Source of the DNA: Shinisaurus crocodilurus
Taxonomy: Eukaryota; Chordata; Lepidosauria; Squamata; Shinisauridae
Length of the DNA stretch: 64,000 nucleotides
Direction: 5' to 3'
NCBI GenBank assembly: GCA_021292165.1
Contig: CM037881.1
Span: 4,402,001-4,466,000 of the forward strand
Positions 23,968-33,328 of this stretch are shown piece after piece; within the stretch, counting starts at the first letter, position 1, and each line of letters begins with the position of its first letter. The notes beneath the pieces are model-generated. The model did no database searches. It was not told the DNA's origin and saw only the letters and a program-made list of their open reading frames with translations. A program made the translations under genes and the position numbers.

Positions 23968-24372
23968 AATTCAAGGTGTTGGTTTTGACCTTTAAAACCC
24001 TATACGGCTCCGGTCCAGTCTATCTCAAGGAGCGTCTCCAGCAACACCAATTGGGCCGCTCAACAAGATCTGCCACGGATGGCCTTCTCCTTGTCCCTTC
24101 AGCCAGAGCAGCTAGACTGGTGGGGACGAGGAAGAGGGCCTTTTCTGTGGCGGCCCCCGTACTGTGGAACTCTCTCCCGAGTGACCCCCGCCATGCCCCC
24201 TCTCTGCTGAGCTTCCGTCGCTCATTAAAAACCCGGTTATTCAGGCGGGAATATGGGGTGGGTTAAGATTTTTAAATTTTTATATTGTTTTAAATGTATT
24301 TTATTGTTTTTATTCTATGTACATCGCCCAGGGTGGCCGGTTGCCGGCCAGATGGGCGATAAATAAATATAA
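23968..24372 (+). repeat. L2-clade LINE 3' end
   Basis: Codes VLTFKTLYGSGPVYLKERLQ..AFSVAAPVLWNSLPSDPRHA..FRRSLKTRLFRREYG, then the tail CATCGCCCAGGGTGGCC and AATAAATAT repeats. 5' truncated. Confidence 0.88.
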
Positions 24373-24535
24373 ATAATAATAAATATAAATAATAGTGTGA
24401 ATGCACCATGTCAGTCTCCAGGTCTCTACTGATTGGGATGGACACTAACTTGACCAGACATCTAGGTTTGCTTTGCCACGGGGACCACCAGTGTTAAGTG
24501 TCACCCCCAATTGGAAGATGACAATTCTCAGTTGA

Positions 24536-24640
24536 TGTGCAGTCTGATCTTGTGCAAGGCGTGTACTCAGAAGCAAACCCTATTAGTTCAATGGGGCTTA
24601 CCTCCACGTAAGTGTGCACAGGGTTGCAGCCTAAACAGAA
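24536..24640. mobile_element. foldback MITE (TACTCAGAAG..CAATGGGGCTTAC)
   Basis: Imperfect palindrome with ATCTTGTGCAAGGCGTGTAC / GTAAGTGTGCACAGGGTTGC arms. Same family at 31.88-31.97 kb and, decayed, at 38.22-38.30 kb. Confidence 0.65.
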
Positions 24641-24902
24641 CAAGTCACAGAACTTTTACAGAGGTGGTCAAATGTGCTAGCCACATCACCCGCTCGGCTC
24701 CAGCGGGAGTACCTGACTGCTTCCGAGTTTCTTACACGCACACCCCTGATTCGAGTCTGACATTCAGATCTGGAGACGAAATCTTACACGCTTGACTTTC
24801 TGGTGAAGAAAAGAAGTTTAAATAAGCCTCCACAAGAACGAGCAAACACACACGATCAGCCTCGGTCTTCGTCAGCGACAGCAGCACTACCGTCCAAGCC
24901 CC

Positions 24903-24968
24903 GCAGTGTTCTTCAACCTTGGGTGCCCAGATGTTTTTGGCCTACAACTCCCAGCATGCCCCTCCCGC
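24903..24968. mobile_element. left arm of palindromic hAT MITE
   Basis: CAGTGTTCTTCAACC..CCCAGCATGCCCC; the right arm is lost. Confidence 0.8.
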
Positions 24969-24999
24969 GGCAAATGCCGGGGTTTTTGTAGTACTCTGT

Positions 25000-25165
25000 G
25001 AGTTCAGTACCTAAATCCAGGTTACAGAATCGAAGGCGAGTCCCTCAACAGAGATTCAAGTAGGATTGCAGACAGCTGAGGCTGGCAATCTGGTACCTTG
25101 AGATCTCTGAGGGTCTTGGTTCCTTTGGAGTAGGAAAGGGTGGGGGTGTGGTGGGCCAGCCCAGC
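25000..25165 (+). repeat. fragment of LTR-like repeat
   Basis: Reverse complement of the edge of 28683-29555 (GAGATTCAAGTAGGATTGCA, CTGGTACCTTGAGATCTC). Third member of that family. Confidence 0.7.
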
Positions 25166-25283
25166 CCGAGCCTAGGAACCCCTCCTGACATTTTAAAGCA
25201 CTTGGCGTTTGCCTCGGCTGTGATCGCTCAGCGGCATCTCCATGTTCAAAAATTGCACCGTGCCGCTAATTACCAGATCCCAG

Positions 25284-25644
25284 CAAGGCTGTGGAGTCGG
25301 AGGAAATTTTGGGTACCTGGAGTCGGAGTCGGCAAACAATGCACCGACTCCGACTCCTACTGAATTTAGATTGGATTGTTAGCTTAAACTTTAAACATGA
25401 CTATGGGATTCTACTAGGGAAATCATGTTTTATAATAAATGCCCCTCCTGGATCCTCCCACTGCCCTATCTGCAGCAGCAGATCAGCACACAAAAAGGAG
25501 AAGGCAGCAGCTTCTGCCCAACTACTTCGCATATTAATTAATTAATTAGCATATTAATACAGAGGAGTCGGAGTCGGGGAGTCGGAAGTACAAAAAACTG
25601 AGGAGTCGGAGTCGGAACATTTATCTACCGACTCCACAGCCCTG
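25284..25644. mobile_element. hAT non-autonomous element (GGAGTCGGAGTCGG family)
   Basis: Ends CAAGGCTGTGGAGTCGG / CCGACTCCACAGCCCTG, exact 8-bp TSD GATCCCAG at 25276-25283 and 25645-25652. Subterminal GGAGTCGGAGTCGG repeats on both sides, likely transposase sites. Confidence 0.92.
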
Positions 25645-25765
25645 GATCCCAGGGACAAACAGCAGTTGCTGCCTATGTGAGCCACCTGGCTTGGCCATCG
25701 TTGGGAGGGAGATGCTGGACGAGATGGGAGTTTATGACCTGCTCAAGCAGGGCTGCTCCTATGGG

Positions 25766-26168
25766 CAGTGTTCTCCCACCTTGGGTCCCCAGATGCTTTT
25801 TGGCCTACCACTCCCAGCATGCCCCAGCCAGCGTAGCAGCAGTGTTCTCCCACCTTGGGAAAGATGGCATAGCTCTACAACAGTGTTCTCCCACCTTGGG
25901 TCCCCAGGTGTTTTTTGGCCTACCACTCCCAGCATGCCCCAGCCAGCATAGCTGGCTGGGGCATGCTGGGAGTGGTAGGCCAAAAAACACCTGGGGACCC
26001 AAGCTGGGAGAACACTGCTGCTACACTGGCTGGGGCATGCTGGGAGTGGTAGGCCAAAAAACATCTGGGGACCCAAGGTGGGAGAACACTGCTGCTACGC
26101 TGGCTGGGGCATGCTGGGAGTGGTAGGCCAAAAAGCATCTGGGGGGAACCCAAGGTGGGAGAACACTG
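25766..26168. mobile_element. cluster of nested palindromic hAT MITE arms
   Basis: Two left arms (25766, 25840), a full palindrome (25881-26017) and two right arms (to 26091 and 26168) form one large 403-bp inverted structure. This local subfamily reads CTCCCACC and ACCACTCCC on every arm. About 440 bp inside the start of TMEM39A intron 1. Confidence 0.88.
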
Positions 26169-26279
26169 GGGGAAACGGGAGAGGTCCACGGGAGGCATCC
26201 CAACATCCTGCGCGAGGTATGTCATCCTTCTCAATGGAGGGAAAGTTGCTTGGCTGAAGAGGCAGCTGAGAAAACCAGA

Positions 26280-27070
26280 AGGAAAGAGGGGGAGAGGCAG
26301 CCACGGGTGGAGGAGGAGGAGGGGGGGGCGGAAAAAGAAGGAAGAAGGCACTGAACTGCCTGCGGAGGAGGAAGAGGAGGAGGAGGAGCGGGGGGGGGCA
26401 CCTGAGGAGCGGGCGGCGGGGAGGCCTTTCGCTACCCCCAGCGCGATGAGGCGCCGCGGAAGAGAGGCCCGGCGCGCAAGGCTGCGGCTGCGGCGGCCTC
26501 CCCTCCTCGGCCCGGCCCCACACGCGTGGAGAGAACAGTGGGGTGGGTGGGGGGGAGAGAGAGGAAGGTGGTGGGGGGGGAGGCGGCCGCTCAGTCCAAC
26601 TCACCGCCTCTCCAGCGGCACCATGAGCGAGCGCGGGTGTTGTCTTTCTTCTTGTCGCCGCCGCCGCCGCCGCCGCCTGCCCGCTCCCAGGACCCCGCCA
26701 GGCTGGGGGGGAGGGGGCGCGACGCGACCCCGGCCCTCCCCTCTCCTCCCCTCCTGCGCCTCGCTTGCCGCCGCGACGGCCGCTGCCCGCTTCTGCTGCC
26801 CCTGAAGAGACGTGGCAATGAGGACCGATGCGCTCATCACGGCGCGACGGCGGCTGCTGCGTAAGCGGCGGCGGCCCGCCCGGGAAGGGACGCGCGTGGA
26901 AGGGCGCGGCGGCGGCGGCCATCTTGGGGGTGGCGGAAGCGCTGGAGGCCGCGGGCGGGGCTGGCGCTTCCACGCGCGCCGAGGCAAAGGCCGGCGAGTG
27001 CGCGCGCAGGCTCGGCGCGGCCTCGAGTCGCTCGCCGCCCCAGCGGGGCTCCCCGCGCGATACACGTGTT
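26280..27070 (-). promoter_or_regulatory. TMEM39A: CpG-island promoter of TMEM39A
   Basis: About 800 bp of very GC- and CpG-rich sequence (CCGCCG runs, GC boxes) stands out from AT-rich repeats on both sides. It lies upstream of TMEM39A exon 2 and holds the predicted exon 1. Nothing on the plus strand matches POGLUT1, the human divergent partner. Long ORFs through the island are composition artefacts. Confidence 0.8.
26605..26925 (-). other. TMEM39A: predicted non-coding exon 1 of TMEM39A
   Basis: The minus strand of the CpG island has a strong donor (GCG|GTGAGTTGG, exon end 26605) that can join the acceptor at 9335. A YY1-type element, CAAGATGGCCGC on the minus strand at about 26915-26928, is in the orientation typical of a transcription start, so the 5' end is put near there by inference. 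Human TMEM39A also starts with a non-coding exon. The splice is unverified. Confidence 0.55.
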
Positions 27071-27099
27071 GGATGCATGCATGTAAAAATGTACATTTT

Positions 27100-27360
27100 A
27101 GGTGTGCCTTTAAAAGTTATAAGGCATACACTCACACACACGCACACACACACCCCCCGCTCTGTTCTGGACGACAGAGACTACTGGTTTCCTACACAGC
27201 CAATACTTTTATTCAGTGCTTTTTTTTTTCTGGAGAAAAGGGTACCGGAACTCTTGGATTACATTTCCTCGGGAGTAGATGGCGATTAAATTGTAATGCA
27301 ATTAATAGAAGAAAAGGTGCTGGAACTCAGTTCCGGTGAGTTCCACCAGAAAAAAAGCCC
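27100..27360. other. intergenic sequence upstream of TMEM39A
   Basis: A (CA)n-rich run near 27129-27155, otherwise no recognised feature. Confidence 0.5.
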
Positions 27361-28685
27361 TGCTTTTATTTATTTATTTATTTATTTAATTTATGAATCG
27401 CCCATCTGGCCAGACATCTAGCCACTCTGAGCGATGTACAATGCAATAAAATACAGGGACACACACACACCAGGGCCGGTGCTACCATTAAGCCAACTAG
27501 GCGGCTGCCTAGAGCGCATGGCTAAATGGGGCGCAGAAACCACACCAAATCAGAAGCCTCCCTGGTTTTCCCCCCTTCGCTTCGCTTCTTTATCTCTCCG
27601 TGTGCCGGTCTCTTCTTCTGTTTTTGTTGTCCCCAGGCTTGCTTTCTCTTTCTGTCTTTCTGTCTTTCTTCCCCCCCTCTCTTCCCCCCCTCTCTTCCCC
27701 TCCTCTTTTTCTTTCCCCGCTGCGGCTACTTCGGCTCTCTCATTTTTTTCGCCGTCCTGCTGCTGCCGCTGCTGCCGCTGCCACTTGCCCGAGCCTTATG
27801 CCGCTCCTGTTTCTTTCACAAGTGGGTCTCTTTAGCAAAGCTGCTTTCTCATACAGCACATGGGGTGATAAGGGGAGGAGAAGGGGGGGCGGTTAGGGAG
27901 GGAAGGGGGGGCGGTTAGGGAGGGAAGGGGGGCGGCGCTGGAGGAGGTGGGTGGGGGGGAGGGAGGGAGGCAGAAAGAGAGAGGGGGGTGACCAGAGTAA
28001 ACTCTCCCCAAGCTGAGGAGCCCCCACCCCTAGCCAGGGAGAATGATAAAAGGAGTGGGGGTGGGTGAGGAGGAGGAGGAAGGGGGGCTGGGGGAGCAAA
28101 AAAAAATTAATAATAAATTTTTATTTAATAATAAATATCAGAAGCAAAAAATAAACCAGAATTTTGCATGCACATGAAAGTAGAAATTGGAGAGGGTGGG
28201 GGGAAGAGGGGCTTGCAGGAGAGGAGATGGGGGGGGGGAGGAGAGATAAATTTTGTACATACACACAAAAAAGAAGGTAAAGGGGAAGGGGAACAAAAAG
28301 GAGAGAGAACGAAAGAGAGAGAAAGGGTAAGAAAAGAAAAGGAGAGGGGGGGGAGAAAGAGAGGGAAGACAGACCAGAGAATCCCAGTGATCAAATATGC
28401 TAAGGAGGAGGATAATAATTTATTATAATATTTTTTTTAGGTTTTGCCAATTGACTTTTATTTCATAATGGGCATAGGGCTGGAGGGAGGGAGGGCTCAA
28501 GTGGGAAGGGGCACGCGCTAAATATCTGATCTTGCCTAGGGCACCAAACTGCCATGCACCGGCCCTGACACACACACACACAGTATAAAACACAATTAAA
28601 AACAGTACAAAACTTAAAAATCCTAACCCACCCCATATTCCCGCCTGAAAAGCCACGTTTTTAATGCCCAGCAGAAGCTAATTGT
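27361..28685 (-). repeat. L2 LINE 3' tail interrupted by a hAT element
   Basis: On the minus strand, GGCGGGAATATGGGGTGGGT..GGATTTTTAAG lies at 28685-28568 and continues at 27470-27361 (CATCGCTCAGAGTGGC.., AATAAATAAA). The two halves join across the inserted element. Confidence 0.8.
27471..28567. mobile_element. hAT non-autonomous element (CAGGGCCGGTGC family)
   Basis: Ends CAGGGCCGGTGC / GCACCGGCCCTG with ACACACAC duplicated on both sides, though the target is a (CA)n tract. The interior is almost entirely pyrimidine-rich (27590-27720) then purine-rich (27860-28400); it encodes no transposase. Confidence 0.85.
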
Positions 28686-29512
28686 GGAGGGGGGGGGCTG
28701 GCTGACCCACCACAACCCACCCTTTCCTACCCCAAAGGACCCAAGGCCCCCAGAGATCTCAAGGTACCAGACTGCCAGCCTCAGCTGTCTGCAGTCCTAC
28801 TTGAATCTCTGTTCAGGGACTTGCCTTTCAGACTGTAACCTGGATTTAGTTGCTGAACCACAGAGCAATCCACAAACATCATGTGCGGTAAAAAAACCAA
28901 AGGAGGTTTATTCTGGTAGCATTTTACAACAACCAATAGGGAAATGAGGGAAGCACACGAAATTAGAGACACTTTGGTACAAAGTAATAGAGCTGCAAAA
29001 ATAACAAAACCTGATTCCTTATATCTCCCAGGCACACACTCTGTTACCTGGGGGGTCAGTTCTCTTCCAGGGTTGGATCCAGCACAGCCTTGCCGCCCGG
29101 GGGGACTACTTCACCTACCCGAAGGTCCGAGATGGGTAGCCCTCCACAAGGCCTGCCTTTACCAGAGCCCTCATTCAGCTAATTTCACCAGGAGCTACCT
29201 GGGGTCAGATCCTGAGGCCACCGGAAGGCTTGGGCCTCTGCTTGGCTTGCCGCCATTGCTCCAACAGCAACCATGCGATGGCCCAAAGACAAAACCCACA
29301 CGTTGGGAAATATACCTTTCCCCCCCTCCCCTCTGTAGCTCTGCTGCCTCTTAGCCAATCAGGATGCACTTCACCTGGCCAGACAGGGGGAGGGGGACTC
29401 ATGACTTACTGGACCTGAACTACATTTGCATTTGAAAGCCGGGTCTCCGGCTTTTCAGGACTTCCAGGCGCCATCGCCTCCTCCCAGCCTTACTTGGTTT
29501 ACACATGAGGAG

Positions 29513-29546
<34 letters not shown>

Positions 29547-29555
29547 ATGTAGGAA
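28683..29555 (-). repeat. LTR-like element (probable solo LTR)
   Basis: About 870 bp, collinear with 37000-37850. On the minus strand it has a candidate AATAAACCTCC polyadenylation signal and a 3' end in ..CACA; the other end is a (CA)n tract. No gag/pol beside it. Confidence 0.6.
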
Positions 29556-29597
29556 CCCCCCAAAGGCTCTTTTCTTCACTAATCAAGGAAGGGGCAT

Positions 29598-29830
29598 GGC
29601 GGAGGTCACTGGGGAGAGTTCCATAAATTGGGGGCTGCCACAGAAAAGGCCCTCCTCCTAGACCCCACCAGCCTGGTTTCTCTGGCTGATGGGACAGGGA
29701 GAAAGCCATCCGTGGCGGATCTTGTTGAGCGGCCTACTTGATGTTGCTGGAGGGGCTCCTTGAGATATACTGGACCGGAGCCGTACAGAGTTTTAAAGGT
29801 CAACGCCAACACCTTGAAGTATGGAGTGCT
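29598..29830 (-). repeat. L2-clade LINE fragment
   Basis: Minus strand codes [35 protein letters not shown]. Close to the copy at 23.97 kb. Confidence 0.85.
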
Positions 29831-29916
29831 CCTTCTCTCTCTCACACAGAGTGCTGGGGCAAAAGGTTCTAGACCAGATTGGCCACCTTCCTGGCACGCT
29901 AGTATTCTATGCAGAG

Positions 29917-30713
29917 CAGTGTTCTCCAACCTTGGGTCATAGAATCCTAGAAAAGTAGAGTTGGAAGGGGCCTACAAGGCCACCGAGTCCAACCCCCTGC
30001 TCAGTGCAGGAATCCAGGTCAAAGCATCCCGGACAGATGGCCATCCAGCTGCACCTTGAATGCCTCCAGAGTGGGAGAGGCCACCACCTCCCTAGGTAGT
30101 TAATTTCATTTCATTTCATTTATATACCGCCCCACAGCCGAAGCTCTCTGGGCGGTTTAGGTGGAATCTGGGTTCCTGTAACTTGAGCCCATTATTCCGT
30201 GTCCTGCAAACTGGGATGATCGAGAAGAGATCCTGGCCCTCCTCTGTGTGACATCCCTTCAAATACTGGAAGAGTGCGATCATATCTCCCCTCAGTCTCC
30301 TCTTCTGAAGGCTAAACATGCCCAGTTCTTTCAGTCTCTCCTCATAGGGCCTTGTTTCCAGTCCCTTTATCATCCTTGTTGCCCTCCTCTGAACCCTCTC
30401 CAGTTTGTCTATGTCCTTCTTAAAGTGTGGTGCCCAGAACTGGACGCAGTACTCAAGATGAGGCCTAACCAGTGCCGAGTAAAGGGGAATTATCACTTCC
30501 CGCGATTTGGAAGCTATACTTCTATTAATGCAGCCCAAAATAGCATTTGCCTTCTTTGCAGCCACATCGCATTGCTGGCTCATACTCAGTTTGTGATCTA
30601 CCACAATTCCAAGATCCTTCTCACTTGTAGTATTGTTGAGCGTAGCTGGCTGGGGCATGCTGGGAGTTGTAGGCCAAAAACATCTGGGGACCCAAGGTTG
30701 GAGAACACTGGTG
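29917..30713. mobile_element. palindromic hAT MITE split by a CR1 insertion
   Basis: Left arm 29917-29938 (CAGTGTTCTCCAACC), CR1 at 29939-30640, right arm 30641-30713. About 45 bp of the left arm is missing at the junction. Confidence 0.85.
29939..30640 (-). repeat. CR1 LINE, 5' truncated
   Basis: Minus strand codes [20 protein letters not shown] to [11 protein letters not shown].., then the CR1 3' tail. A ~60-bp L2-like tail (30099-30160, TTTCATTTC..GGGCGG) replaces part of the C-terminus. Confidence 0.93.
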
Positions 30714-31159
30714 AAGAGGAACATTTTCCTACGAAGGTGCATACTGTATGTGAGCCCCCACCTGTAGTCAGAAGTTGTACAGCCTAGATCAGGGGTGTGG
30801 AAGTAGCCTCCCAACTTACATCATTCCTGACCATTGACCATGATGGCCTTGGAGTTGGGAGTCCCAACACATCTGGAAGGCAGATGCAAATTTACCACTC
30901 GGAACTAGGCCTTCCTCACCTCATTTTGCAGAGCTCAGAGCACCTCCCAAGAGCAGAGCAACTGCCAGACAATCTCTGCTCCCTCCCCAGTTCCAAGGTT
31001 TGGAGGAGGACTATGCTTGCGTTGGCACTACTCCCCTGAGGCCGCTCTAGAAGTGCCTTGGTGGAACAGAAGCAAATTGATAAGCTCTAGCCTCCCTATG
31101 TAAAGAGGAATGCTAAGGGTAGTTTAGGCGCTCCACTGCCAAGGTGCTTAGAGTGCCTC

Positions 31160-31255
31160 TAAGCAGGGCTCTCCACCCAGCATGCGGGCTGGGTATGCTG
31201 GGAGCTGTAGGCCAGCAACATCTGGGCACCCAAGGTTGGAGAACTCTGTCCTCTT
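31160..31255. mobile_element. diverged palindromic MITE
   Basis: AGGGCTCTCC..GGTTGGAGAACTCTG with GGGCTGGGTATGCTGGGAGC inside; an old family member. Confidence 0.6.
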
Positions 31256-31634
31256 TCCCAGACAACTATAACACAACTATTTTTTTGTGCTCTAAGTGGG
31301 CACTTGATGCCAAGATCAAATCCAGAGAGCATTTCTAAAAGGTAGCACAAAAACCTAGATGTTCTTTCTTTCCTTCTTTCCTTCCTTCACTATTGTTGGC
31401 AAAAAGGAAAGTGAAAGGGAGCGGGGCTTGAGATCAAAGCAATTGCAAGTGTTTAGGAAGGACCATTTCAGAGATTTTTTTTCTCCCAGATGACCAGAGA
31501 ACTATCTGTCTTTTTAGAACTTGTGTTACAGGAATTTCAAATCACTGTTTGCAAAATTATTTCCAACTTCACTGCTATGCAATTTGATGAAATCTCTGAA
31601 TGATGCCGTATATTCAAGCACATACCCAGAGAGC

Positions 31635-31866
31635 GCCAGTGTGGCGTAGTGGTTCGAGTGTTGGGCTGGGACTCTGGAGACTCTAGTCCCCACTCAGCCA
31701 TGAAGCTCACTGGGTGACTTTGGGCCAGTCGCTGACTCTCAGCCTAACCTACCTCACAGGGTTGTTGTGAGGATAACATGGGGAGGAAGAGGATTATTTA
31801 AGCTGCCCTGGGTTCCTTGCAGGAAAAAAGGTGGGATATAAATTTAATAATAAAATAAATAAAATA
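31635..31866 (+). repeat. CORE-SINE, full length
   Basis: GTGGCGTAGTGGTTCGAGTG, GGGTGACTTTGGGCCAGTCG, CCTCACAGGGTTGTTGTGAG, AATAAATAAA tail. Confidence 0.87.
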
Positions 31867-31875
31867 CCCAGAACT

Positions 31876-31972
31876 GAGGGTGCAATTCTATGCACAGTTC
31901 CTTGTGAGTAAGCTATACTGCATCTGCTAGGATTTACTTCTGACTAAACATGTTTAGGATTATGCAGCAAAG
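31876..31972. mobile_element. foldback MITE (family of 24.54 kb)
   Basis: GGGTGCAATTCTATGCAC..GTGAGTAAGC and ACTTCTGACTAAACATG..GGATTATGCAGC arms. Confidence 0.6.
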
Positions 31973-33215
31973 GCTACCCCTTTACTTTAAGGTAAAGCAG
32001 GCAGTTTTTAGGGAATAATATGTTAACTCAATAAAAATTATCATACTGATTGAGAATTCTGTCAAGAGACTCTGACAGAAACATTGCTATAGAAAGAATA
32101 TGACATCAGAAAGGGTAAAATACTCTTAACGTAAGACTTTCTATATGTATAATTGTATATGCATAGGATATTCGGGTTGGCCTTTTGTAAGCACTCCTAA
32201 GCAAGCAAACAATCTGATTACGACTGTGGTTGTAGACTACAAAAATGATCATCAGTGATCCTCAAACAGTTTGGCAGCACCATTTTAAATTTAATGTTCT
32301 GCAATATGGAGATAATATGAAAATACCTTGAAAGTTTGCTGGGATTGCAATTGTGATCAATTAAAGTCCGTTATGTTCAGAGCTTAACACACATTCACAA
32401 CTCATGTAGAAAACGTAGGCCGTTGCACTGTTACACAAATATTTCCTTGTCTTCTGTACTCCAGTCCTTGAGTTTATTAGGAATACCTTCTGCCTCACAG
32501 ATGTACCTTTAGTTTAGAATACACAGTGGGTGCTATCCAATTAAAGTTAAGCAATTTTACACCCCGTTGACCACATTGGGAGAGTTCAACTTGTGCAGAA
32601 CTCTCTCCTGCTGAAATCAATAGAACCTAAATTGTCCAACTTAGTCTGCATCATTCATGGTACTCCTAGAAAACTGATGGAATTCTTAAAATGTCAGTGA
32701 CTAGTTTGAGTAAAAAGACAAATGTTCAAATCCAGTGATTTCTTGCAAGTGCTGGAGACATCTTAAACACAAAGGATTCTCCATTCATTTCAACCAAGGA
32801 GACACTCTGTGCATTCAAAGAGATACTCTCTTGTGCATAAATATACAAGCAACGATGCTTTGGCTAACTGCAATGACAGACTTCATAGAAAACAGTAGTC
32901 CATAGCAGTACATGTATTAATTACTGCTATATATTTTCTTGGTTCCCGAGAGTATTTTGTGCGAATGGAAAATGATTTTTAAATGTTGCTCCAAAAGTAA
33001 AAAGACTGAGAAACAGTTAAGAAACTTAAAAAAAAAAAAACTTGAAAAGGCTTATTATATAGGACATCCATATTCTTGGCCCTTTTTAAAACAGATTCAC
33101 AAAAAATGCAGTATAGAACAACAGTAATCTCAGATATTTCCTTATTTCAAACTGTTGAAAAAAATTCACCATAATTTTTATATCAAGACAATCCGGTGGG
33201 TTAAGTATAAATAAC
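31973..33215 (-). other. ALG5 3' flank and presumed 3'UTR
   Basis: AT-rich unique-looking sequence downstream of the ALG5 stop. No other gene or clear repeat seen. Confidence 0.5.
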
Positions 33216-33328
33216 TTAATTCATTTTCCTTGTTCCCAGCTGCCAGGCACCAGTCAAATATCGCAGTCGTATAAAAAGAAGGTCCCTGCCCATCTGCAAC
33301 CAACTCCAGAAGGGAACCAACTTAGAAC
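33216..33328 (-). CDS. ALG5: ALG5 exon 10 (terminal coding exon)
   Basis: Residues 285-321 and TAA at 33218-33216: [20 protein letters not shown] then [17 protein letters not shown]. The 3'UTR continues to lower coordinates. ATTAAA-type and AATAAA-type signals on the minus strand near 32290 and 32475 are only candidates for the poly(A) site. Confidence 0.96.

Noticed and set aside
25766..26168. CRISPR-like regular repeats
   Set aside because: The repeats are transposon arms in opposite orientations in a vertebrate genome; no equal spacers.
26095..27153. 352-residue proline/arginine-rich ORF on the minus strand, and several others through 26.1-27.3 kb
   Set aside because: Composition artefact of the CpG island and MITE arms; low complexity, no family similarity, and it crosses promoter and repeat boundaries.
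26812..27339. Possible POGLUT1 first exon divergent from TMEM39A
   Set aside because: The plus-strand translations do not resemble the POGLUT1 N-terminus, and no downstream POGLUT1 exons are seen before ALG5.
27434..27918. Serine/proline/phenylalanine-rich ORFs at 27.4-27.9 kb
   Set aside because: Polypyrimidine interior of the hAT element; several overlapping frames are open by composition alone.
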